DNA of 17,259 bases from DATGMB01 sp035293845 (GCA_035293845.1 DATGMB010000232.1:1-17259); one strand, 5' to 3'; counted from the stretch's first letter, positions 1 through 7,668 are shown. The notes: a model not told the origin generated them from the letters alone. Program-made: numbers and translations.

Positions 1-1
1 C

Positions 2-844
2 CTCCTCCAATTCAGCTACAACCCGGAGCACAGGGCCGAGCGCGGCCGGCACGGCGAAGGCAGCAACAAGACGGGCGCCGACGGCAAGTCGATCGAAGTG
101 CCGGTGCCGGTGGGGACCGTGGTGTACGACGAAGCGACCGGCGAGCGGCTGTTCGATTTCACCGAGCCGGGGCAGCGCTTTGTGGCGGCGCGCGGCGGGC
201 GCGGCGGACGCGGCAACGCGCGCTTCGCCACCTCGACGCACCAGGCGCCGACCGAGCACGAGCCGGGGCGGCCGGGCGAGGAAAAGCGCCTGCGCCTCGA
301 GCTGAAGCTGCTGGCCGATGTCGGGCTGGTCGGGTTTCCGAATGCCGGCAAATCGACGCTGATCTCGCGCATTTCCGCGGCGCGGCCGAAGATTGCGGAT
401 TATCCCTTCACCACGCTCGAGCCGAATCTGGGCGTGGTGCAGGTCGAGGGCTACCGCACCTACGTGGTGGCGGACATTCCGGGGCTGATCGAGGGCGCGC
501 ACCTGGGCGCCGGGCTGGGTATCCAGTTTCTGCGGCACATCGAGCGGACACGCCTGCTGGCGCACTTGGTGGATGTCTCGGAGATGAGCGGGCGGGACCC
601 GGTCCAGGATTTCGAAATCGTGCTCGGCGAGCTGGCGAGCTTCAGCGAGGAGCTGGCGGCGAAGCCGATGATCGTGGTCGCGACCAAGATGGACGCGGCG
701 CAGGACCCGGAGCGGGTGGCGGGGCTGCGCGCGGCGGCTGACGCGCGCGGGCTGCCGTTCTTCGAGATTTCGAGCGCCACGGGGCAGGGGATTGGCGAGT
801 TGAAGTACGCGATGGCAGAGAGAGTGCTGGCGCCCATCGGGTGA
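2..844 (+). CDS. obgE: GTPase Obg/CgtA (5' end missing)
   Basis: This is the 3' part of an Obg-family GTPase, which acts in 50S ribosome assembly and stringent/stress control. The frame is open from base 2, so the start lies outside the window. The first ~75 visible residues are the end of the glycine-rich Obg fold (ARGGRGGRGNARFATSTHQAP type signature). The G domain follows: G1 GFPNAGKS (bases 332-355), G2 within DYPFTTLEPNLG, G3 DIPGLIEGA, G4 TKMD (Thr where most GTPases have Asn), G5 SSATGQ. The protein stops soon after the G domain, so it is the short form without a C-terminal OCT domain. The TGA stop overlaps the GTG of the next gene (GTGA at 841-844). Identification is by motif and is secure. 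Confidence 0.97.
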   Translation, partial: LLQFSYNPEHRAERGRHGEGSNKTGADGKSIEVPVPVGTVVYDEATGERLFDFTEPGQRFVAARGGRGGRGNARFATSTHQAPTEHEPGRPGEEKRLRLELKLLADVGLVGFPNAGKSTLISRISAARPKIADYPFTTLEPNLGVVQVEGYRTYVVADIPGLIEGAHLGAGLGIQFLRHIERTRLLAHLVDVSEMSGRDPVQDFEIVLGELASFSEELAAKPMIVVATKMDAAQDPERVAGLRAAADARGLPFFEISSATGQGIGELKYAMAERVLAPIG

Positions 845-1605
845 AAAGCGCTTCCTTCGTTTTTATCTTTTTCTTTCCGCTGCTACTCGCAGCCCAGGAC
901 TCCGATTCCGCCGGCTCCCTCGATCTTCTTGGCCGCTACTGGATGCCCCAGATGGCGGGCACCGTGCGGGTCGAGGCCGCGGGTTTCGGCACCGATATCG
1001 ACCTGCGCCGCGACCTCGGCATGCCGGACACCAACTTTCCGCTGGGCGGATTGGTGTGGCAGCATGGAACGCAGCGTGTCCGCTTCGACTACACGCCGAT
1101 CGAATACACCGGAGATCAAACCGTCAGACGCACGATCGTGTTCCGCGGCGCGCCCTATACGGTGGGCACGCGCGTGGTGTCCGACTTGCAGATCCGGCAG
1201 CTTCAGCTCGGTTGGGCGTGGCAGTTCCTCCACCTCGGCCACAACGTTCGCCTCGGTCCGATGCTCGAAGGCGATGGTTTTCTGCTGAACGAAAGCCTCG
1301 CCGCGCCGGACCTGGCGACGCCCTACCGGCAGACGGAAAAGCTGGCCGTCGGAATCCCGGCGGCCGGTCTCGCGCTGGATATTCAGCCGCGCCGCTGGCT
1401 CGATGTTTACGGCCAGGCCGCGGGGATGAACGTTCCCGGCTACGGCTATTTCGTGGGCAGCGACGCCGGCGTGCGCGTCAATCCCTCGAAACACTTGGAC
1501 CTCACGGCCGGATACCGCACGTTCAACCTGCACGTGGCGGTCTCGCCCGCGTTCGGTTCGATGCGGCTGCGCGGGCCGTTCGTGGGCGCGGGATTGCGTT
1601 TTTGA
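841..1605 (+). CDS. putative outer-membrane beta-barrel protein
   Basis: A 254-residue protein of unknown function. Residues 1-18 (MKSASFVFIFFFPLLLAA) form a Sec signal peptide, probably cleaved after AA/Q. The rest has short alternating hydrophobic/polar stretches with many aromatic and glycine residues, and it ends in Phe (GAGLRF), the classical C-terminal signature recognised by the BAM machinery. This fits a small beta-barrel of roughly OmpW/OmpX size, but no specific family is recognised. The GTG start overlaps the obgE stop by four bases, suggesting translational coupling, although no functional link to Obg is evident. It converges on the M50 gene, with two bases between the two stop codons. 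The barrel call is inference from composition and the C-terminus. Confidence 0.75.
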   Translation: MKSASFVFIFFFPLLLAAQDSDSAGSLDLLGRYWMPQMAGTVRVEAAGFGTDIDLRRDLGMPDTNFPLGGLVWQHGTQRVRFDYTPIEYTGDQTVRRTIVFRGAPYTVGTRVVSDLQIRQLQLGWAWQFLHLGHNVRLGPMLEGDGFLLNESLAAPDLATPYRQTEKLAVGIPAAGLALDIQPRRWLDVYGQAAGMNVPGYGYFVGSDAGVRVNPSKHLDLTAGYRTFNLHVAVSPAFGSMRLRGPFVGAGLRF

Positions 1606-1607
1606 AG

Positions 1608-2225
1608 TCAACGCAGCATCCCGAAGATCGCCCGGGCGCCGAGGTAGCTCCAATCGCTCATCCAGTGGCCGATGTTGGTGTAAGCCACGGCCACGATCAG
1701 GAGCATGAAGCCGAAGCGCGCCAGTTCGGCGTAGACGGCCATGGGGATGCGCGCGGCGAGCAGGAGCTTCGAGCCGTCGAGCGGCGGCACGGGGAGCAAA
1801 TTGAAAATGGCGAGATAAAGGCTCAACCGCACCCCGTCCGCCAGGAATTCTGCCGCCGCCGGCGCCGGATGTGCAAGCGCCATGGCGATTCCGGCCAGAA
1901 CCACGGCCATGACGATATTGCTCGCCGGTCCGGCGAGCGCGACCAGCGCCAGGCCGTTCAGCCCGCCGCGGAGTTTCGCGGTCTGGGTGCGCACCGGCCG
2001 TCCCCAGCCGAGGAAGCCGGCGCCCACCAGGGAAGTCACGAACGGCAGAATCGCGGTGCCGAGCCAGTCGACGTGGGCCAGGGGGTTGAGGGTGACGCGG
2101 CCCTCGAGGCGCGGGGTATCGTCGCCGAGGCGCGTGGCGACCCAGGCGTGGGCGAACTCGTGCGGGGCGGTGAGCACCCACAGGAGCAGCACCTGGAGCA
2201 GGGCGTAGGTGAGATCGAAGTGCAT
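1608..2225 (-). CDS. M50 family (site-2 protease-like) membrane metalloprotease
   Basis: A 205-residue polytopic membrane protein. It carries the zinc-binding HEFAH motif (HExxH, residues 22-26) in its first membrane segment, a GWGRPV motif (residues 73-78), and the second zinc ligand motif NLLPVPPLDG (residues 142-151, Asp150) near the end. These are hallmarks of the compact M50B rhomboid-unrelated S2P proteases, which cut substrates inside the membrane. There is no PDZ domain, so it is not an RseP-type two-domain protein. Its substrate is unknown; an ECF sigma/membrane anti-sigma pair lies about 13 kb away, but nothing in the sequence connects them. It is transcribed divergently from tig. 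The ATG start is used, with only a weak Shine-Dalgarno sequence visible. Confidence 0.92.
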   Translation of the reverse strand: MHFDLTYALLQVLLLWVLTAPHEFAHAWVATRLGDDTPRLEGRVTLNPLAHVDWLGTAILPFVTSLVGAGFLGWGRPVRTQTAKLRGGLNGLALVALAGPASNIVMAVVLAGIAMALAHPAPAAAEFLADGVRLSLYLAIFNLLPVPPLDGSKLLLAARIPMAVYAELARFGFMLLIVAVAYTNIGHWMSDWSYLGARAIFGMLR

Positions 2226-2259
2226 GCGGGATCGGAGATCGGGTCGCGGCAGCGGCGGC

Positions 2260-2277
2260 GGCGGGACGGCTCCCGCC
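2260..2277. repeat. perfect inverted repeat in the M50/tig divergent gap
   Basis: GGCGGGA (2260-2266) and TCCCGCC (2271-2277) are a perfect 7-base inverted repeat around CGGC. It lies at the -35 position of the proposed tig promoter and in the leader region of the divergent M50 gene, so it could be an operator or an RNA hairpin. There is no T tract, so it is not an intrinsic terminator. Confidence 0.5.
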
Positions 2278-2283
2278 CTTCCA

Positions 2284-2292
2284 TGCTATTAT
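2284..2292 (+). promoter_or_regulatory. putative extended -10 promoter of tig
   Basis: TGCTATTAT (TG at 2284-2285, TATTAT at 2287-2292) matches the extended -10 consensus TGnTATAAT with one mismatch. No good -35 is present at the expected place (GGACGG at 2264-2269), which is tolerated by extended -10 promoters. Transcription would start near 2299, leaving a leader of about 39 bases before the tig TTG. The region is locally AT-rich against a GC-rich background. Confidence 0.45.
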
Positions 2293-2337
2293 TAAATTTA
2301 CACCCAATCAGATTTTCTTTCCCGAGGTAAATTCCAT

Positions 2338-3600
2338 TTGGCTTTAATCGAAGGTTGCCGGCACTCGCTGGAGATTGCCATACCTGCGGAGGAAGTGGAG
2401 AACGAGGCCAGCCGCGTCACGGCGGACGTCCAGAAGCGGGCCAAGCTGCCGGGCTTCCGTCCGGGCAAGGCGCCGGTTTCGCTGATTCGGCGGCAGTTCG
2501 CCGGCGATATCCGCCAGCAGGTGGTCGAAAATCTCATTCCCAAGTATCTGCAGAAGCAGATCGAGGCGGAGAACCTTAATGTGGTGGGGCGGCCGGACGT
2601 CAAGGACCTCCATTTCCACGAAGGCGAGCCGCTGCGCTTCAAGGCGGAATTCGAAGTCTTCCCGCAAATCGAGCTGGGCGAATACCGCGGCGTCGAAGTG
2701 CCGTACCATGAGCCCGAAGTGACCGATGAGGATGTCGAGAAGCGGCTCAACGAGATCCGCGAGCAGAAGGCGCAGTACGTGAACGTGGATCCGCGGCCGC
2801 TCGAAAACGGCGATTTCGCGGTGGTGGCGCTGGAGAGCATCGCGGGCGTGGAAGGCGAGCCGGTCAAGCAGGATGAGATGGTGCTCGAGATCGGCGGCAC
2901 GGACACCTTCGAGGCGTTCAGCGAAAACCTGCGCGGCCTCTCGCCGGGCGACGAAAAGGAATTCGAGGTCTCCTACCCGGAAGATTACGGCGCCAAGCGC
3001 CTGGCGGGCAAGACCGTCCGCTTCCACGCCACGGTGAAGGGCGTGCGCCGGAAGGAGCTGCCGGAGGCGAACGACGAATTCGCGCAGGATCTGGGCGACT
3101 ACCGGGATATCGGCGAGGTGCGGGAGGCCATCCGCAAGGGGCTGTTCGCGCAGCGGCAGCACGCCGCGCAGACCGAAGCGAAGGAAAAGATTATCGACAA
3201 GCTGGTCGATGCGCACGAGTTTCCGGTGCCGGAGGTGTTCATCGAGCGGCAGATCGAAAGCCGCATGGAGCAAAGCGTCCGGGCCATGGTGGCCGAGGGC
3301 GTGGACCCGCGCGGGCTGAAGCTCGACTGGCAGAAGGTGCGAGAGACGCAGCGCGACAAGGCGCTGCGCGAGGTGAAGGCCTCGATGCTGCTTTCCCGGA
3401 TTGCCGAGCGCGAAGCCATCCACGCGACGCGCGACGAGGTGGACCGCGAGGTCGAGAAGATCGCGCGGCAGAATCGCGAGCCGGTAGCGGCGGCGCACAT
3501 GCGTTTTGAGAAAGACGGAACGCTGGGCCGTATCGCCAACCACATCCAGACGGAGAAAACGCTGAATTTCCTGTTCGAGCACGCCCGCAAGACGGCGTAA
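2338..3600 (+). CDS. tig: trigger factor (ribosome-associated chaperone)
   Basis: Trigger factor binds the ribosome near the peptide exit tunnel and shelters nascent chains; its middle domain is an FKBP-type prolyl isomerase. This 420-residue protein has the expected length and layout. The N-terminal ribosome-binding domain carries GFRPGKAP (residues 39-46), the family signature for docking on L23. An FKBP-like domain runs at about 155-240 (GDFAVVALESIAG to VRFHATVKGVRRKELPEAN), and the rest is the charged helical C-terminal chaperone domain. The start is TTG at 2338, supported by GAGGT at 2324-2328 nine bases upstream and by the usual protein N-terminus. It precedes clpX on the same strand, but the usual clpP between them is missing. 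Confidence 0.97.
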   Translation: MALIEGCRHSLEIAIPAEEVENEASRVTADVQKRAKLPGFRPGKAPVSLIRRQFAGDIRQQVVENLIPKYLQKQIEAENLNVVGRPDVKDLHFHEGEPLRFKAEFEVFPQIELGEYRGVEVPYHEPEVTDEDVEKRLNEIREQKAQYVNVDPRPLENGDFAVVALESIAGVEGEPVKQDEMVLEIGGTDTFEAFSENLRGLSPGDEKEFEVSYPEDYGAKRLAGKTVRFHATVKGVRRKELPEANDEFAQDLGDYRDIGEVREAIRKGLFAQRQHAAQTEAKEKIIDKLVDAHEFPVPEVFIERQIESRMEQSVRAMVAEGVDPRGLKLDWQKVRETQRDKALREVKASMLLSRIAEREAIHATRDEVDREVEKIARQNREPVAAAHMRFEKDGTLGRIANHIQTEKTLNFLFEHARKTA

Positions 3601-3616
3601 ACCACACAAAAAACAG

Positions 3617-3747
3617 ACATGCCCGGTCGCTTCCCCGTGTGCCGGATAACCAAGGTTATGAGCCGCCTATGCCGGGAGATCCCGGAGGCAGGCGGCAGCC
3701 CATTGAAAGAACAAGTACCGTGCCCCGGCCAACAAAGTTGCGGGCAC
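3617..3747 (+). other. structured non-coding stretch between tig and clpX
   Basis: The gap has no credible coding frame and no ClpP motifs. It holds three consecutive inverted repeats: ATAACC/GGTTAT (3646-3659); a larger hairpin at 3662-3696 with a 7-base lower stem GCCGCCT/AGGCGGC, a small internal loop, a 5-base upper stem CCGGG/CCCGG and an AGAT loop; and GTGCCC/GGGCAC (3720-3747) with an inner CAAC/GTTG stem. A half-copy of the palindrome family found near lon lies at 3617-3626. No T tract follows any of these stems, so they are not standard terminators. The stretch could be a small RNA, a long structured tig 3' end, or processing sites. I could not match it to a known RNA family by eye. 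Confidence 0.4.
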
Positions 3748-3748
3748 A

Positions 3749-3777
3749 TTGCTTAGGAACTCAGTTCAGGTGATAAT
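3749..3777 (+). promoter_or_regulatory. putative sigma70-type promoter of clpX
   Basis: TTGCTT (3749-3754) and GATAAT (3772-3777) are separated by exactly 17 bases. The -10 matches TATAAT at five of six positions; the -35 keeps the TTG. Transcription would start near 3784, giving a leader of about 87 bases before the clpX GTG. This would let clpX be expressed separately from tig. Confidence 0.5.
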
Positions 3778-3803
3778 AGGAACGAAATCGACTGATGGTC
3801 CCT

Positions 3804-3837
3804 ATCCCGGCGGCAAACGGGATCCTCGGACATCCCG
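3804..3837 (+). promoter_or_regulatory. mutually exclusive hairpins in the clpX leader
   Basis: ATCCCG at 3804-3809, CGGGAT at 3818-3823 and ATCCCG at 3832-3837 are spaced by exactly eight bases on each side. The central CGGGAT can pair with either flank, so two equal 6-base hairpins with 8-base loops compete. This is the geometry of a leader switch, but neither hairpin is followed by a T tract or covers the Shine-Dalgarno sequence (AGAGGAG, 3856-3862). Function is inference. Confidence 0.35.
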
Positions 3838-3870
3838 GACGGAGCCCGAGGCGGAAGAGGAGAAAATTGC

Positions 3871-5157
3871 GTGAAGCGTGCCGGATCCGATGATGCTTTG
3901 CGATGCTCGTTTTGCCACAAGAGCCAGGACGTAGTCGGAAAGCTCATCTCGTCCCCCAGCGACTACCCTCGCGCGTATATTTGCGACGAGTGCATCGCGG
4001 TTTGTAACTCCATTCTTGAGGACGACAAGGTCGAAGCCCCGTCCGGAACCCCGAATAAGATTCCGAAGCCCTTGGAAGTCAAGGAGTTTCTGGATCAATA
4101 CGTGATCGGGCAGGAAGCCACCAAAAAGAAGCTGGCCGTGGCGGTGTACAACCACTGCAAGCGGATCCACATGAACCGCATGCGGAACACCGAGGTCGAG
4201 CTGCAGAAGGCCAACATTCTGCTGATCGGCCCGACCGGCACCGGCAAGACCCTGATGGCGCAAACGCTGGCGAAGATCCTGGATGTGCCGTTTGCGATCG
4301 TCGACGCCACCACGCTGACCGAAGCCGGCTACGTGGGCGAGGATGTGGAGAACATCATCCTCAAGCTGCTGCAGGCCGCCGATGGCGACGTGCAGAAGTG
4401 CCAGCAGGGGATCATCTACATCGACGAGATCGACAAGATCTGCCGCAAGGACGAGAACCCCTCGATTACGCGCGACGTCTCCGGCGAAGGCGTGCAGCAG
4501 GCGCTGCTTAAGATCCTGGAGGGCACGGTGGCCAATGTGCCGCCGCAGGGCGGACGCAAGCACCCGCACCAGGAGTTTACGCCGGTCGATACCACGAATA
4601 TCCTGTTCATCTGCGGCGGAGCGTTCGTGGGACTGGAGAAGGTGATCGCGCGGCGCACCGGCAAAAAGTCGATGGGCTTCCTGCAGGAAGAGGGGCAGGG
4701 CGGCGCGGCGCCGGTCCCGTCGAAGGTGGCGGGCATCAGCGGGCGGCGCGATATCGACCTGCTCTCGCAGGTGCAGCCGATCGACCTGATCAAGTTCGGG
4801 TTTATCCCGGAGTTCATCGGGCGCCTGCCCGTGACGGCGGTGCTGGAGGATCTGGACCGCTCGGCGCTGATCCAGATCCTGACGCGGCCCAAGAACGCGA
4901 TTGTCAAACAGTATCAGAAGCTCTTCGAATTCGAGAACGTGCGCCTGAAGTTCAGCGACGATGCGCTCGAAGCGATCGCCGACCTGGCGATGGAGCGCAA
5001 GGTGGGGGCCCGCGGGCTGCGCATGATTCTGGAAGACCTGATGCTGGACCTGATGTATTATCTGCCGTCGTATAAGAAAGTCCGGGAGTTCCAAGTCACC
5101 AAAGAGATGGTGCTGGCACAAAAAATCAGCCTTACAATATTAGAAAAGGCCGGATAG
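3871..5157 (+). CDS. clpX: ATP-dependent Clp protease unfoldase subunit ClpX
   Basis: ClpX is the AAA+ ring that recognises, unfolds and threads substrates such as ssrA-tagged proteins into ClpP. The 428-residue protein is full length. The N-terminal zinc-binding domain has Cys12, Cys15, Cys38 and Cys41. The AAA+ module has Walker A GPTGTGKT (120-127), pore loop GYVG (153-156), Walker B IIYIDEID (181-188), pore-2 region RDVSGEG (201-207) and sensor 2 GARGLR (379-384). SMGF at 267-270 occupies the place of the (I/L)GF loop that docks into ClpP, so a ClpP partner is expected elsewhere. The GTG start is set by AGAGGAG eight bases upstream. lon follows on the same strand. Confidence 0.98.
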   Translation: MKRAGSDDALRCSFCHKSQDVVGKLISSPSDYPRAYICDECIAVCNSILEDDKVEAPSGTPNKIPKPLEVKEFLDQYVIGQEATKKKLAVAVYNHCKRIHMNRMRNTEVELQKANILLIGPTGTGKTLMAQTLAKILDVPFAIVDATTLTEAGYVGEDVENIILKLLQAADGDVQKCQQGIIYIDEIDKICRKDENPSITRDVSGEGVQQALLKILEGTVANVPPQGGRKHPHQEFTPVDTTNILFICGGAFVGLEKVIARRTGKKSMGFLQEEGQGGAAPVPSKVAGISGRRDIDLLSQVQPIDLIKFGFIPEFIGRLPVTAVLEDLDRSALIQILTRPKNAIVKQYQKLFEFENVRLKFSDDALEAIADLAMERKVGARGLRMILEDLMLDLMYYLPSYKKVREFQVTKEMVLAQKISLTILEKAG

Positions 5158-5179
5158 CCGGACCGCCAGGAATCTTCGC

Positions 5180-5199
5180 GGGCCGGACATGTCCGGCCC
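5180..5199. repeat. 20-base perfect palindrome between clpX and lon
   Basis: GGGCCGGACA is followed directly by its reverse complement TGTCCGGCCC. The core GGCCGGACATGTCCGGCC differs from the 7669-7686 palindrome in the lon-engB gap only by a paired A-T to G-C change. No T tract follows. It looks like a member of a short REP-like family or a DNA-binding site. Confidence 0.6.
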
Positions 5200-5216
5200 C
5201 AACGGGCCTGTTCCCA

Positions 5217-5246
5217 CTCCGGGACCAGGGATCATTCCCTGGGGAG
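5217..5246 (+). promoter_or_regulatory. hairpin sequestering the lon Shine-Dalgarno sequence
   Basis: CCAGGGA (5225-5231) pairs perfectly with TCCCTGG (5236-5242) around a TCAT loop. After a four-base bulge (GGGA, 5221-5224), CTCC at 5217-5220 pairs with GGAG at 5243-5246, the core of the lon ribosome-binding site five to eight bases before the ATG. An 11-pair stem thus ends exactly on the Shine-Dalgarno sequence. This resembles an RNA thermometer or another translational switch on a typical heat-shock gene. The pairing is directly visible; the role is inference. Confidence 0.5.
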
Positions 5247-5250
5247 AACG

Positions 5251-7662
5251 ATGCTTACTTCAAAGGAAAAATCCGATACAAAACGCCTGCCGATGATGCC
5301 GATTCGGGACGTGGTCATCTTCCCGTACATGATGACCCCGTTCGTAGTAGGGCGCGAATCGAGCGTACGGGCCCTCGAAGAGGCGATGGCCGCGGACAAG
5401 AAGATCTTCCTGGCCACGCAGCACGACGCCTCGATCGACGAGCCCAAGCCTAATGAAATCTATAGCGTAGGCACGATCGTCAACATCGTCCAGAGCCTGA
5501 AGCTGCCGGACGGGAACATCAAGGTCCTGGTCGAGGGCGTGGAGCGGGCCAAGGTGGTTTCGGTCACCGATGACGAGGGCTTCTTCCGCGCCGTAGTGAA
5601 GACGGCCGCCTACAAGGTGGAGCCGGGCCCGCAGCTCGACGCGCTGATCAGCCGCGTGACGAGCCTGTTCGAGCAGTACGTCAAGCTGAGCCAGAACCTC
5701 AACTACGAGACCATGATCGCGGCGATCCGCGTGGACGACGCGGGCAAGCTCGCGGACACCGTTGGGGCCAACCTGCAGCTCACCATCGAGGAACGGCAGG
5801 AGATTCTCGAGATTTTCGACCCCATCGACCGGCTGACGCGCGTCGCCGAGATGCTGGATATCGAGATCGAAAAGCTGAACGTCGACCGCACGATCCAGGG
5901 CCGGGTCAAGCGCCAGATGGAGAAGGCGCAGAAGGAATACTACCTCAACGAGAAGATCAAGGCCATCCAGAAGGAGCTGGGGCGCGGCGAAAAGAGCGAA
6001 ATCGACGAGCTGAAGAAGCGGATCGAAACCGCCGGCATGACCAAGGACGCGCTCGAAAAGGCCATGGCCGAGCTGAAGCGGCTGGAGAACATGCCGCCGA
6101 TGTCCGCCGAATCGACGGTGTCGCGGAACTATCTCGACTGGCTGCTGGCGGTGCCGTGGAAGAAGAAGTCCAAGGAGATCCGCGACCTCAAGTACGCCGA
6201 GCAGGTGCTCGAAGCCGACCACTACGGTCTCGAAAAGATCAAAGAGCGCATCCTCGAATTCCTGGCCGTGCGGCGGCTGGTGAAGAATCCGAAGGGATCG
6301 ATCCTGTGCTTCGTGGGGCCTCCGGGCGTGGGCAAGACGTCGCTCGGGATGTCGATCGCCAAGGCCACGGGCCGCAAGTTCGTCCGCATGTCGCTCGGCG
6401 GCGTGCGGGATGAGGCCGAGATCCGCGGGCACCGCCGCACCTACATCGGCGCGCTGCCGGGGCAGGTAATCCAGATGATGAAAAAGGCGGGGACGCGCAA
6501 CCCGGTCTTCATGCTGGATGAAGTCGACAAGATGTCGATGGATTTCCGCGGCGACCCGTCCGCGGCTCTGCTCGAAGTGCTCGATCCCGAGCAGAATTTC
6601 ATGTTCGTGGATCATTACCTGGATGTGGAATACGACTTGAGCCAGGTATTCTTCATCGCGACGGCGAACGTGATGCACACGATCCCGCCGGCGTTGCAGG
6701 ACCGCATGGAGGTGATCCGGCTCTCCGGCTATACCGAGATCGAGAAGATGGAGATTGCCAAGCGCTTCCTGGTGCGCAAGCAGAAGGAAGCCACGGGCCT
6801 GACCGAAGAGCAGATCGAGTTCACCGACAGCGGCATCAACGGGCTCATCCAGTACTACACGCGCGAAGCGGGCGTGCGCAATCTGGAGCGCGAGATCGGC
6901 AACGTCTGCCGCAAGGTGGCGCGCCAGGTGGTGAATGCGCAAAGCGGCAAGGAAAAGAAGCCGCAGCCGAAGGCGGTGATCGATGCCGCGAAGCTGCCGG
7001 ATCTGCTCGGCCCCTGGAAGTTCCGCGATCTCGAGGCCGAGAAGAAGAACGACATCGGCGCGGCCACCGGCCTCGCCTGGACGGAAGTCGGCGGCCAGAT
7101 CCTGACCGTGGAATGCACGCTGATGGAAGGCAAAGGAAAGCTGACCGTCACGGGTAAGCTGGGCGAGGTGATGCAGGAATCGGCGCAGGCGGCCATGAGC
7201 TATGTCCGCTCGCGCGCCCAGACGCTGGGGCTGCCCCGCGATTTCTACCGCAACCTGGATGTGCACGTCCATATCCCCGAGGGGGCCATTCCCAAGGACG
7301 GGCCCTCGGCGGGGATCACTCTGGCGACCACGATTTGCAGCGCGCTGACCCGCATTCCGGTGCGCGGCGACGTGGCGATGACCGGCGAAATCACGCTGCG
7401 CGGCAAGGTGCTGCCGATCGGCGGGCTCAAGGAGAAGTTGATGGCGGCGCACCGCCACGGGATCCGCGAGGCGATTATGCCGCGTGAGAACGAGAAGGAC
7501 CTTCCCGATATCCCGGACGCCATCAAGCAGAGCATGAAACTGAACTTCGTCGACAGCATGGACGAAGTATTGAAGATTGCGCTGGAGCGCGAGTTGGTGG
7601 CGCTCCCCATGCCGCCGGCGTCGGTCGAGGTGCTGCCGTCCGACGAGGCCGTGGCGCATTAG
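5251..7662 (+). CDS. lon: ATP-dependent protease Lon (LonA type)
   Basis: Lon is a cytoplasmic homo-hexameric AAA+ serine protease that degrades misfolded and regulatory proteins. The 803 residues show the complete LonA layout: an N-terminal LON domain from about residue 13 (LPMMPIRDVVIFPYMMTPF), a coiled-coil helical region at about 210-290, the AAA+ domain with Walker A GPPGVGKT (356-363) and Walker B VFMLDEVDK (419-427), and the C-terminal protease domain with catalytic Ser686 in PKDGPSAG and Lys729 in GGLKEKL. The 43-residue Ser-Lys spacing equals that of E. coli Lon (679/722). The ATG start follows GGGGAGA at 5241-5247, which is folded into a hairpin. It lies 93 bases after clpX with no evident promoter of its own, so read-through from clpX is likely. 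Confidence 0.98.
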   Translation: MLTSKEKSDTKRLPMMPIRDVVIFPYMMTPFVVGRESSVRALEEAMAADKKIFLATQHDASIDEPKPNEIYSVGTIVNIVQSLKLPDGNIKVLVEGVERAKVVSVTDDEGFFRAVVKTAAYKVEPGPQLDALISRVTSLFEQYVKLSQNLNYETMIAAIRVDDAGKLADTVGANLQLTIEERQEILEIFDPIDRLTRVAEMLDIEIEKLNVDRTIQGRVKRQMEKAQKEYYLNEKIKAIQKELGRGEKSEIDELKKRIETAGMTKDALEKAMAELKRLENMPPMSAESTVSRNYLDWLLAVPWKKKSKEIRDLKYAEQVLEADHYGLEKIKERILEFLAVRRLVKNPKGSILCFVGPPGVGKTSLGMSIAKATGRKFVRMSLGGVRDEAEIRGHRRTYIGALPGQVIQMMKKAGTRNPVFMLDEVDKMSMDFRGDPSAALLEVLDPEQNFMFVDHYLDVEYDLSQVFFIATANVMHTIPPALQDRMEVIRLSGYTEIEKMEIAKRFLVRKQKEATGLTEEQIEFTDSGINGLIQYYTREAGVRNLEREIGNVCRKVARQVVNAQSGKEKKPQPKAVIDAAKLPDLLGPWKFRDLEAEKKNDIGAATGLAWTEVGGQILTVECTLMEGKGKLTVTGKLGEVMQESAQAAMSYVRSRAQTLGLPRDFYRNLDVHVHIPEGAIPKDGPSAGITLATTICSALTRIPVRGDVAMTGEITLRGKVLPIGGLKEKLMAAHRHGIREAIMPRENEKDLPDIPDAIKQSMKLNFVDSMDEVLKIALERELVALPMPPASVEVLPSDEAVAH

Positions 7663-7668
7663 TGTAGC

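Noticed and set aside
883..2307. 474-residue minus-strand frame spanning the beta-barrel and M50 genes
   Set aside because: It crosses two better-supported genes in the wrong frame; the M50 motifs lie in another frame.
3662..3696. Intrinsic terminator for tig
   Set aside because: The hairpin is strong but is followed by GCAGCCC, without a T tract.
3638..3700. tRNA, SRP RNA, tmRNA or cyclic-di-GMP riboswitch in the tig-clpX gap
   Set aside because: No T-arm GGTTCGA-type sequence, no SRP CCGGAAGGAAGCAGCC-type loop, no tmRNA ends and no GEMM core could be found by eye.
5171..5203. Possible sigma32-type heat-shock promoter before lon (CTTCGCG ... CCCCAAC)
   Set aside because: Both boxes match poorly, and the spacer is the palindrome; such matches are common by chance in GC-rich DNA. 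No CIRCE element (TTAGCACTC type) was seen either.
5260..7659. 799-residue open frame antisense to lon
   Set aside because: Lon is certain on the plus strand. The antisense frame is His/Arg/Leu/Asp-rich with no domain, as expected for the mirror of GC-rich codons.
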